From assembly GCF_000520015.2 (NCBI RefSeq), contig NZ_CP007044.2:1922001-1986000 (forward strand): a DNA stretch of 64,000 nucleotides, in the 5' to 3' direction. The notes beneath the pieces were generated by a model that saw only the letters and a list, made by a program, of their open reading frames with translations, did no database searches and was not told the DNA's origin. The position numbers and the translations under genes are program-made. Origin of the DNA: Chania multitudinisentens RB-25. Lineage in GTDB: Bacteria > Pseudomonadota > Gammaproteobacteria > Enterobacterales > Enterobacteriaceae. The number at the start of each line of letters is the position of its first letter. Positions within the stretch are counted from its first letter, which is position 1. Shown one piece after another: positions 17,465 to 24,750 of this stretch.

Positions 17465-18196
17465 TTAGCCCAGGTCGCCGAAACGGACCTGCAAAGCAGT
17501 AATTGCGGTAAGTGCTGTGGTTTCGGTACGCAAAACGCGTGGCCCTAACAGGATATCAGTAAACCCGTAGCCTGTGGTCATGGCAATTTCATCGCGAGAT
17601 AACCCACCTTCTGGCCCGATCAGCAGACGAACATGATTCACTGGCAACGGTAGAGTATTGATGCTCTGGCTGGCCCGTGGATGCAGGTTCAGTTTAAGGC
17701 TGCCATCCTGCTCGGCGCACCAGGTTTCTAACGGCATCACTGCGCGAATTTCAGGGATGCGGTTACGACCACATTGTTCACAGGCGGCAATGGCAATTTT
17801 TTGCCACTGTTGCAGCTTCTTTGCCAAACGTTCGCCATCTAATTTAACGCCACAGCGTTCAGAAAACAGCGGGGTGATGACGTTCACACCCAACTCAATG
17901 GATTTCTGAATGGTGAATTCCATTTTCTCGCCACGTGAGATCACCTGACCGAGGTGCAGTTTGAGGGGCGATTCGCGATCTTCCAACTGCCCGGCGCTAC
18001 TACGAACGCGGACATTCTTTTTATCTACCTGGACGATTTCAGCATCAAACACCTGATTGCTGCCATCGAACAGTTGCAGCGCATGCCCGGCGCTCATGCG
18101 CAACACACGGCCAACGTGGTTGGCGGCATCTTCGCTTAATGCGATTTCTGCGTTGGCAACTAATAGTTCTGGATGATAGATGCGAGGTATACGCAT
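17465..18196 (-). CDS. rsmE: 16S rRNA m3U1498 methyltransferase
   Basis: SPOUT-family methyltransferase that modifies U1498 of the small-subunit decoding region. 243 residues. An N-terminal PUA-like part (HVGRVLRMSAGHALQLFDGS) is followed by QVISRGEKMEFTIQKSIELG and the knotted SAM site LLIGPEGGLSRDEI and LGPRVLRTETTALTAI. It precedes gshB on the same strand; the upstream space carries a repeat element. Confidence 0.95.
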   Translation of the reverse strand: MRIPRIYHPELLVANAEIALSEDAANHVGRVLRMSAGHALQLFDGSNQVFDAEIVQVDKKNVRVRSSAGQLEDRESPLKLHLGQVISRGEKMEFTIQKSIELGVNVITPLFSERCGVKLDGERLAKKLQQWQKIAIAACEQCGRNRIPEIRAVMPLETWCAEQDGSLKLNLHPRASQSINTLPLPVNHVRLLIGPEGGLSRDEIAMTTGYGFTDILLGPRVLRTETTALTAITALQVRFGDLG

Positions 18197-18256
18197 AGTG
18201 ATGATCAGATCCTGGTTTGCTAAAACCGTGCCGCCTGTTGGCGGCGTGAAAAAACG

Positions 18257-18374
18257 ATACCCTCAATAATTCGAGTTAGTGTTCAAAAACGCAACGCGTT
18301 TTTGAACACTAACTCTGTTGGCCCCGAAGGGCCGAGTAACCTGGCAAACTCGGCTTGAAATATGACGGGTATAG
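18257..18374. repeat. Dispersed palindromic repeat with a 20-bp perfect hairpin
   Basis: Ends are ATACCCTCAATAATTCGAG and, inverted, TATACCCGTCATATTTCAAG. Inside, 18273-18292 and 18296-18315 form a perfect 20-bp stem with a 3-nt loop. Two smaller hairpins follow (GGCCCC/GGGCC, GCCGAG/CTCGGC). It fills most of the rsmE-endA gap and could end transcription of endA. Confidence 0.7.
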
Positions 18375-18389
18375 AGTAGGTTAGCCGTT

Positions 18390-19079
18390 TTATTGCGGGC
18401 AAGCCTGTTGAATATAAGGGTTATGGTTACCCTGGATCAGTGCGATACGTGCTTCCCGTGTGCATTCCCAGGCGGTAACCGGATATTGGCGATTCCAGGC
18501 TTCAAACAGTTGAGTTTGCTGGCGTGAAAGCTGTAACTGATAGTGATCGCGCATATAGAAGTAAGTACGTGCAATCGCACCGCGCGCACGTGCCGGTGGT
18601 TCAGCCAGTTTGTTCTTGAAATCAACTTTCATCGCACACTGGCCATATTGGCCTTCACCACCGCGCCATTGGCTATACATAAAATTGTTGCGATCGCCAT
18701 TCACTTCACCAATAGCGGGTTGCAGGTTGTGCAAGTCAGTTTCCATCTGGCGGTAAACGGGATCTTTGTTGCAGTTCTTACGCCCACCGTCTTGCCAGCA
18801 TTGTAACTGGTGGCCGAATTGCCAGGCCGGTACTACATGTTCCCATTCAATGCGTTCGGCACGCTGGGCGTTTTTTCGCACCTGATAGCCGCAACTGCTG
18901 AGATCGGGAATACCTTTCTTACCTTGCCAATTGATCTTGCAGCCGCAGTAGAAACTGCCGGGCGCATCCTGGTTGATCTCGGCCGCGGCTGCTTTAGCTT
19001 GGGAGAAGTTATTGATGTTTTGCGCCAGCACGCTGCCTGGGATAGCCAAAAGCACGATACATAAAATTTTGCGAAGCAT
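18390..19079 (-). CDS. endA: Periplasmic DNA-specific endonuclease I
   Basis: 229 residues with a Sec signal peptide (MLRKILCIVLLAIPGSVLAQ). Mature protein of the Endonuclease_1 family. Catalytic region IEWEHVVPAWQFGHQLQCWQ is followed by DLHNLQPAIGEVNGDRNNFM and NHNPYIQQACPQ at the end, with several Cys likely in disulphides. It degrades double-stranded DNA in the periplasm. It lies between rsmE and sprT, the standard arrangement. Confidence 0.95.
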   Translation of the reverse strand: MLRKILCIVLLAIPGSVLAQNINNFSQAKAAAAEINQDAPGSFYCGCKINWQGKKGIPDLSSCGYQVRKNAQRAERIEWEHVVPAWQFGHQLQCWQDGGRKNCNKDPVYRQMETDLHNLQPAIGEVNGDRNNFMYSQWRGGEGQYGQCAMKVDFKNKLAEPPARARGAIARTYFYMRDHYQLQLSRQQTQLFEAWNRQYPVTAWECTREARIALIQGNHNPYIQQACPQ

Positions 19080-19183
19080 ATTCCAAAATAACTCTAAATC
19101 GGAAAAGTAGGCAGGGTAACGGAAGTCACCAGTAGGTGCAAATAGCGGTGCTGGTTTGTACCACTAACGCGCCAAGTAGCCGA

Positions 19184-19696
19184 CTAACTGTTTTCGTTAG
19201 CTAGAAATTGCAGCTTTTCGCCACAGCGACGGCAGCGGTACTCACTTTCACCGCGTAGCACGCGGTTATGACGGCGCACGGTGAGCTGATGCTGTTGGCA
19301 AACACATTGATAAGGGAAGGTTTTGCTTTGTACCGAACTGACGGCGAACTGATGGGTGCGGCTGGCTGGTAGCTGTAGCACGCTTCCCATCATCCAACGC
19401 CACTCACGGCCATGTGGCGATACCTGGCCAAACTGGCGAAAGACCAGCAGATGAGCCAGTTCATGAGGGACAACTTCATCGATAAACGTGTGTTGGTTTT
19501 CGAGCAATAGCACCGGGTTCAGGCGAATTTCCCAGGCTTGCAGCCAAGCCGTGCCCGCGCTAGTGCCGCGTTGCTGGTAGACGATCTTGGGTTCTGGGAA
19601 TTCAATGGCAAAATGCTGGCGTGCCAACTGTAGTTTGGCTCGTAGGCACCGCATAACCGCCTGTTGTAACGCAATAGGAATTCTTGTTCTGTTCAT
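19184..19696 (-). CDS. sprT: SprT family zinc metalloprotease-like protein
   Basis: 170 residues from the ATG at 19696 (MNRTRIPIALQQAVMRCLRA); the longer frame has no support. Zinc protease motif HELAH in VVPHELAHLLVF at about residue 78, and a C-terminal zinc ribbon with two Cys pairs (QCVCQQH, YRCRRCGEK). Related to eukaryotic Spartan; role in bacteria uncertain. In E. coli the next genes are galP and metK; here the neighbour is fumarase, so backbone synteny with E. coli breaks at this point. Confidence 0.93.
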   Translation of the reverse strand: MNRTRIPIALQQAVMRCLRAKLQLARQHFAIEFPEPKIVYQQRGTSAGTAWLQAWEIRLNPVLLLENQHTFIDEVVPHELAHLLVFRQFGQVSPHGREWRWMMGSVLQLPASRTHQFAVSSVQSKTFPYQCVCQQHQLTVRRHNRVLRGESEYRCRRCGEKLQFLANENS

Positions 19697-20069
19697 TGTG
19701 GCTAGCTTAAGCAATGGCGTGGAGGCTGACAATGGGCAGTGGAAGGAAATCATCGACGGATGCATTTGGGAGCGATTTTTCCCCACAATGATAGCCCGAT
19801 CGCCCCTGACTGATTGTAATCAATGTGTTAACTGCGGGATAATAAACTGTGCCTGATGAGCCTGTACCCGCAAAGCTCACGGGATAGAGGTCAAAAAAAC
19901 GCCACCGATCTTAAGCCCTTACGTTGGGGATAGCGGTTATTTTGCGATTTGGCGCAATAACGGGCTACCTAAAAATACGTAAGGTATGGGAAGTTTTTTG
20001 CCGTAGCGCACCCCGAGTACGCTGAGTGAGTGTGAATTTAACGCAGCTGATGTTGCAAGTGAGAGATTA
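19697..20069. other. sprT-fumA intergenic region
   Basis: Divergent upstream regions of sprT and fumarase, with no convincing ORF. It contains the FNR-like box listed next and otherwise nothing recognised. Confidence 0.6.
19810..19823 (+). promoter_or_regulatory. FNR-like box upstream of fumarase
   Basis: CTGATTGTAATCAA matches the FNR consensus TTGAT-N4-ATCAA at 9 of 10 fixed positions. It lies about 250 bp before fumA and 115 bp before sprT. CRP binding is a possible alternative because the motifs are related. Confidence 0.4.
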
Positions 20070-21716
20070 ATGTCGAATAAACCGTTTCATTATCAAGATC
20101 CGTTCCCGCAGAAGAAAGACGATACTGAATATTATCTACTAAGCCGTGAGCACGTTTCTGTCAGTGAGTTTGACGGCCAGGAAATCCTCAAAGTGGCCCC
20201 AGAAGCCCTGACTCTCCTTGCCCAACATGCGTTCCACGATGCCTCATTTATGCTACGCCCTGCGCATCAGCAGCAGGTGGCTGATATTCTCAGCGATCCA
20301 GAAGCCAGTGAAAACGATAAGTACGTGGCGCTGCAATTTTTACGTAACTCAGAAATCGCCGCCAAAGGTATTTTGCCCACCTGCCAGGATACCGGCACCG
20401 CGATCATCATGGGTAAAAAAGGCCAGCGAGTCTGGACCGGTGGCGGGGATGAAGAAGCGCTGTCGCGTGGGGTGTATAACACTTTTATTGAAGACAACCT
20501 GCGTTATTCACAAAATGCCGCGCTGGATATGTATAAAGAGGTGAATACCGGCAGCAACCTGCCTGCGCAAATTGATCTCTACAGCGTAGACGGCGAGGAA
20601 TATAAATTCCTGTGCATCGCCAAAGGCGGTGGTTCGGCTAACAAAACCTACCTGTATCAGGAAACCAAAGCGTTGCTGTCACCAGGTAAATTGAAGGATT
20701 ATCTGGTCGATAAAATGCGTACTCTGGGTACTGCGGCTTGCCCGCCGTATCATGTGGCTTTTGTTATCGGTGGCACTTCAGCGGAAGCCACGCTGAAAAC
20801 CGTTAAACTGGCTTCCACCAAATATTATGATGGTTTGCCAACCGAAGGTAACGAACACGGTCAGGCATTCCGCGATGTGGCGTTGGAAGAAGAGCTGCTG
20901 AAAGAAGCACAAAACCTGGGGTTAGGGGCTCAGTTTGGCGGTAAATACTTTGCGCACGACATTCGTGTGGTACGTTTGCCACGTCACGGTGCGTCCTGCC
21001 CGGTCGGGATGGGGGTTTCCTGTTCAGCAGATCGCAATATCAAAGGTAAGATCAACCGTGAAGGTATCTGGCTGGAGAAGCTGGAACACAATCCTGGTAA
21101 ATACATTCCGCAGGAACTGCGCCAGGCCGGTGAAGGGGAAGCCATCAAGATCGACCTAAACCGCCCGATGACCGACATTCTTCAACAATTGTCGCAGTAC
21201 CCGGTTTCTACCCGTCTTTCCCTGAGTGGGACCATCATTGTCGGGCGCGATATTGCGCACGCCAAACTGAAAGAGCGCTTGGATCGCGGTGAAGGTTTGC
21301 CGCAATACGTGAAAGATCATCCGATTTATTACGCTGGGCCAGCCAAAACGCCTGAGGGTTATGCTTCCGGTTCACTAGGGCCAACCACGGCAGGCCGCAT
21401 GGATTCATACGTTGATCTGCTGCAATCGCAGGGTGGCAGCATGATTATGCTGGCGAAAGGTAACCGTAGCCAGCAGGTGACTGATGCCTGCCACAAACAC
21501 GGTGGGTTCTACCTTGGCAGCATCGGTGGCCCGGCGGCGGTGCTAGCGCAACAAAGTATCAAGAGCCTGGAATGTGTGGAATATCCTGAACTGGGTATGG
21601 AAGCGATCTGGAAGATTGAAGTGGAGGATTTCCCGGCCTTTATTCTGGTGGACGATAAAGGTAATGACTTTTTCCAGAAAATTCAGGAGTCGCAGTGTAC
21701 GCGTTGCGTGAAGTAA
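20070..21716 (+). CDS. fumA: Fumarase, class I, [4Fe-4S]
   Basis: Oxygen-sensitive fumarate hydratase of the TCA cycle, 548 residues, homologous to E. coli FumA/FumB (the two are too alike to separate here). Cluster and active-site regions: ILPTCQDTGTAIIMGKKG, CPVGMGVSCSADRNIKGKIN, and GGFYLGSIGGPAAVLAQQ. It ends ...QCTRCVK. GAGAG precedes the ATG. It is a single gene followed by a strong hairpin, convergent with aroP. Upstream FNR-like box suggests oxygen control. Confidence 0.94.
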   Translation: MSNKPFHYQDPFPQKKDDTEYYLLSREHVSVSEFDGQEILKVAPEALTLLAQHAFHDASFMLRPAHQQQVADILSDPEASENDKYVALQFLRNSEIAAKGILPTCQDTGTAIIMGKKGQRVWTGGGDEEALSRGVYNTFIEDNLRYSQNAALDMYKEVNTGSNLPAQIDLYSVDGEEYKFLCIAKGGGSANKTYLYQETKALLSPGKLKDYLVDKMRTLGTAACPPYHVAFVIGGTSAEATLKTVKLASTKYYDGLPTEGNEHGQAFRDVALEEELLKEAQNLGLGAQFGGKYFAHDIRVVRLPRHGASCPVGMGVSCSADRNIKGKINREGIWLEKLEHNPGKYIPQELRQAGEGEAIKIDLNRPMTDILQQLSQYPVSTRLSLSGTIIVGRDIAHAKLKERLDRGEGLPQYVKDHPIYYAGPAKTPEGYASGSLGPTTAGRMDSYVDLLQSQGGSMIMLAKGNRSQQVTDACHKHGGFYLGSIGGPAAVLAQQSIKSLECVEYPELGMEAIWKIEVEDFPAFILVDDKGNDFFQKIQESQCTRCVK

Positions 21717-21747
21717 CCAGCTAATTGCAGTTGCTAGCCAAAATCAC

Positions 21748-21777
21748 ACAGGCCCACGTATGCGGGCCTGTTGTTTA
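21748..21777. terminator. Terminator between convergent fumA and aroP
   Basis: ACAGGCCC and GGGCCTGT form an 8-bp stem with an 8-nt loop, followed by TGTTTAT. Confidence 0.8.
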
Positions 21778-21793
21778 TCTATGATAGGCAAAA

Positions 21794-23152
21794 TCAACGC
21801 GCCTGGCTGCGCTGCTTGATTACGTAACCGATGCCAAGAATGACAACCCAAATCGGGATTAGCAATACGGAAATCTGGATACCCGGCGTCAGATACATGA
21901 CCACCAGAATCCCGGCCAAAAACGCCAGGCACAGGTAATTGCTGAACGGATACCAGAAGGCTTTGAACTTCGGCTGCACGCCCTCACGGTTTTTGGCCGC
22001 GCGGAATTTCAGGTGCGCCAGGCTGATCATTCCCCAGTTGATTACCAAGGCAGATACCACCAGCGCCATCAGCAGTTCGAAAGCACGGCCTGGGATCAGG
22101 TAGTTAATCAGCACGCACAGCGCAGTTGCCAGCGAAGAAAGACCAATGGCAATGACGGGAACACCGCGGCCATCAACCTTCAACAAGGCTTTTGGGCCGT
22201 TGCCTTGCTTTGCCAAACCGTACAGCATGCGGCTGTTGCAGTAGACGCAACTGTTATATACCGACAGCGCAGCCGTTAGCACCACGATGTTCAACACGGT
22301 AGCTACCAGGTTGCTGTTCAGCGCGTGGAAGATCATCACAAACGGGCTACCGCCTTCCACCACTTTGCCCCATGGGTAGAGTGACAGCAGAATGGTCAGT
22401 GAACCGATATAGAACAGCAGGATACGATAGATCACCTGGTTGGTGGCTTTCGGGATACTGGTCTCTGGATTATCGGCTTCGGCTGCGGTGATACCCACCA
22501 GTTCCAGCCCCCCGAAGGAGAACATGATCACCGCGATGGCCATGACCAGCCCCATGATGCCATTGGGGAAGAACCCACCTTGTGCCCACAGATTGGTGAC
22601 AGTAGCTTCCGGGCCGCCCAGGCCGCTGAACAGCAGATAGGCACCAAACACGATCATGCCGATAATGGCGATCACTTTGATGATGGCAAACCAGAATTCC
22701 ATTTCGCCATACACTTTCACGTTGGATAGGTTAATGGCGTTAATGGCGAGGAAGAATACTGCGGCAGAAACCCAGGTCGGAATCTCTGGCCACCAGTACT
22801 GCACGTAAATACCGACGGCGGTCAGCTCTGCCATTGCCACCAGGACATACAGCACCCAATAGTTCCAACCTGACGCGAAGCCAGCAAAATTCCCCCAATA
22901 TTTATAGGCGAAGTGGCTAAAGGAACCGGCAACCGGCTCTTCTACAACCATTTCACCCAATTGACGCATGATCAGGAAGGCGATAAAACCACCAATCGCA
23001 TAGCCAAGAATGACCGACGGGCCGGCCATTTTAATTGTTTGAGCGATACCGAGGAATAGCCCGGTACCGATAGCGCCACCTAAGGCAATGAGCTGAATAT
23101 GGCGGTTTTTCAAACCGCGCTTCAACTGATCGCCATGTTGTTGACCATCCAT
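21794..23152 (-). CDS. aroP: Aromatic amino acid permease
   Basis: Proton-driven importer of Phe, Tyr and Trp in the inner membrane, APC superfamily. 452 residues, about 12 hydrophobic segments. N-terminus MDGQQHGDQLKRGLKNRHIQ, then the first helix LIALGGAIGTGLFLGIAQTI and PVAGSFSHFAYKYWG, matching AroP closely; PheP is the main alternative. ATG at 23152 is preferred over the adjacent upstream TTG. It is divergent from pdhR, as in E. coli, and TyrR-like boxes lie just upstream. Confidence 0.93.
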   Translation of the reverse strand: MDGQQHGDQLKRGLKNRHIQLIALGGAIGTGLFLGIAQTIKMAGPSVILGYAIGGFIAFLIMRQLGEMVVEEPVAGSFSHFAYKYWGNFAGFASGWNYWVLYVLVAMAELTAVGIYVQYWWPEIPTWVSAAVFFLAINAINLSNVKVYGEMEFWFAIIKVIAIIGMIVFGAYLLFSGLGGPEATVTNLWAQGGFFPNGIMGLVMAIAVIMFSFGGLELVGITAAEADNPETSIPKATNQVIYRILLFYIGSLTILLSLYPWGKVVEGGSPFVMIFHALNSNLVATVLNIVVLTAALSVYNSCVYCNSRMLYGLAKQGNGPKALLKVDGRGVPVIAIGLSSLATALCVLINYLIPGRAFELLMALVVSALVINWGMISLAHLKFRAAKNREGVQPKFKAFWYPFSNYLCLAFLAGILVVMYLTPGIQISVLLIPIWVVILGIGYVIKQRSQAR

Positions 23153-23187
23153 CAATAAACCCTCTGTTGTTGCATAATGCGTACATC

Positions 23188-23228
23188 TGTAAATAAATAA
23201 TTACGATTTGTGTTTTGTTTTATTTACG
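23188..23228 (-). promoter_or_regulatory. Tandem TyrR-like boxes of aroP
   Basis: TGTAAA-N6-ATTACG (23188-23205) and TGTTTT-N6-TTTACG (23211-23228) resemble TGTAAA-N6-TTTACA with a centre spacing of 23 bp. E. coli aroP is repressed by TyrR through a similar pair. Confidence 0.6.
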
Positions 23229-23569
23229 GTGTTGTCGCTATTAATTCTAAAGAACCGCTACCGTTTGGCAAAGAATAATGATAAGCGGCAAGGTTTGCAC
23301 CTGCTTTGTGGTGTGAGTGATTAAGATTGCAGCAGTTTAGGTAATAAAATGCGGGCAGTGTGACGAGAGAAGGGGTTTTGTGCATGAAGTAAGCAATAAA
23401 TCACACAATACGCAAAAGTAATCATTTTGTTTGCCGAAGTCATGAACCCTCACTGCGTCTATATATGGTTGAAATCAGCCCTGTTCCACCGTTTTAATCA
23501 TCACTTCATAAAAGCCTTACACTTAACCAGAGGTTTCGTAAACGTTAAATTCATCATTTACCTCGTAAA

Positions 23570-23580
23570 TGGTATTACCA
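23570..23580 (+). promoter_or_regulatory. Second, weaker PdhR-like half palindrome
   Basis: TGGTATTACCA shares the core of the main PdhR box but lacks the outer ATT/AAT arms. It lies 138 bp upstream of that box. Confidence 0.35.
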
Positions 23581-23661
23581 AGATGGTGTGCTTGGTTTGC
23601 AGTAAGTTCTGGGCTGGGTTGTTAAATGTGTGGGAAACCATGATTTCAATCAAGGCCGATA

Positions 23662-23690
23662 TGGACAGGAGGTGAATACTTTGTTACTTT
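23662..23690 (+). promoter_or_regulatory. pdhR promoter
   Basis: -35 TGGACA and -10 TACTTT separated by 17 bp. The surrounding sequence (GGTGAATACTTTGTTACTTT) closely resembles the E. coli pdh promoter region from memory. The start would fall near 23697, just before the operator. Confidence 0.7.
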
Positions 23691-23707
23691 ACCGTCACGT
23701 TTTTGCA

Positions 23708-23722
23708 ATTGGTATTACCAAT
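23708..23722 (+). promoter_or_regulatory. PdhR operator
   Basis: ATTGGTATTACCAAT is a perfect palindrome matching the PdhR consensus ATTGGTNNNACCAAT. It sits about 10-25 bp after the predicted start, so bound PdhR would block transcription of pdhR-aceE-aceF until pyruvate releases it. Confidence 0.85.
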
Positions 23723-23756
23723 TGACTTCGCGCACTTCGCAGAGAAGAAATCATCC

Positions 23757-24521
23757 ATGGCCTACAGCAAAATCCGCCAGCCCAAGTTGTCAGATGTCAT
23801 TGAGCAGCAGCTTGAGCATCTGATCCTTGAAGGTACGCTGCGCCCAGGCGAAAAGCTGCCCCCGGAGCGCGAACTGGCGAAACAATTTGATGTCTCCCGC
23901 CCTTCTTTGAGAGAAGCGATCCAACGCCTTGAAGCCAAAGGGCTGCTCCTGCGCCGCCAGGGTGGGGGAACCTTTGTACAAACTAATCTATGGCAGAGCT
24001 TCAGCGATCCGTTGGCTGAATTGCTGGCCGACCACCCTGAATCACAATTCGATCTGCTCGAAACCCGCCATGCCCTTGAAGGCATCGCTGCCTATTATGC
24101 AGCGCTGCGTGGCACCGATGAAGATCTGGCCCGTATTCGCGATTGCCATCATGTGATTCAACAGGCTCAAGACAGCGGCGATCTCGACGCCGAAGCCGAT
24201 GCGGTTATGCAATATCAAATTGCTGTAACCGAAGCGGCGCATAACGTTGTGTTACTGCACCTGCTGCGTTGCATGGGGCCGATGTTGGAACAAAACGTTC
24301 GTCAGAACTTTGAATTGCTCTACTCGCGCCGTGAAATGTTGGTGAAAGTGAGCAGCCATCGCGCCGGGATTTTTGAGGCGATTGTGGCACGCGAGCCGGA
24401 AAAGGCCCGTGAAGCCTCGCACCGCCATTTGGCGTTTATCGAGGAAATGTTGCTGGATCTTGGCAGGGAACATTCCCGGCGTGAGAGATCGCTACGGCGT
24501 CTCCAGCAGCGCAAGGAGTAA
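23757..24521 (+). CDS. pdhR: Pyruvate dehydrogenase complex repressor
   Basis: GntR/FadR-subfamily regulator that senses pyruvate. 254 residues from the ATG at 23757 (MAYSKIRQPKLSDVIEQQLE), the length of E. coli PdhR; the open frame begins 18 codons earlier over the operator. N-terminal winged helix PPERELAKQFDVSRPSLREA (residues about 34-55), then an all-helical FCD ligand domain (LLETRHALEGIAAYYAALRG and later SSHRAGIFEAIVAREPEKAR). It is the first gene of the pyruvate dehydrogenase operon and controls itself through the upstream operator. Confidence 0.96.
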   Translation: MAYSKIRQPKLSDVIEQQLEHLILEGTLRPGEKLPPERELAKQFDVSRPSLREAIQRLEAKGLLLRRQGGGTFVQTNLWQSFSDPLAELLADHPESQFDLLETRHALEGIAAYYAALRGTDEDLARIRDCHHVIQQAQDSGDLDAEADAVMQYQIAVTEAAHNVVLLHLLRCMGPMLEQNVRQNFELLYSRREMLVKVSSHRAGIFEAIVAREPEKAREASHRHLAFIEEMLLDLGREHSRRERSLRRLQQRKE

Positions 24522-24598
24522 GCGTGGTTTCCTGCGGGGCAACACCAGCCCGTCAGGATAGCGCTCGGGGTACTTATTTGGGCATTTGAAGCGGCAAC

Positions 24599-24657
24599 CA
24601 TACCCGATGGATTTCCAGTTGCAGCCACCGTGCTGCGGCTTGAAGGACGAAGGGCAT
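24599..24657. repeat. Short copy of the dispersed palindromic repeat
   Basis: ATACCCGATGGATTTCCAGT and, inverted, ATGCCCTTCGTCCTTCAAGC form the two arms. It lies between pdhR and aceE within the operon. Confidence 0.6.
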
Positions 24658-24665
24658 AAACTAAT

Positions 24666-24712
24666 GAGCCTGTCTTCGTGTGTTTTCACGCAGAGCACAG
24701 GAAGACAGGCTC
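24666..24712 (+). repeat. 12-bp perfect inverted repeat in the aceE leader
   Basis: GAGCCTGTCTTC at 24666-24677 and GAAGACAGGCTC at 24701-24712, 23 nt apart, 38 bp before the aceE ATG. No T run follows, so a simple terminator is unlikely; an mRNA-processing or stability hairpin is possible. Confidence 0.5.
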
Positions 24713-24750
24713 CAAATAAACCATTAGACAGATAAATAAGGAATACCACC

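Larger units (their letters stand above)
23153..23756. other. aroP-pdhR divergent intergenic region
   Basis: 600 bp of regulatory DNA with TyrR-like boxes next to aroP and PdhR box plus promoter next to pdhR. An 82-codon open frame at 23427-23675 has no family likeness and is judged chance. Confidence 0.7.

Noticed and set aside
23427..23675. 82-codon open frame between aroP and pdhR
   Set aside because: No ribosome site or family likeness; it covers known types of regulatory sequence.
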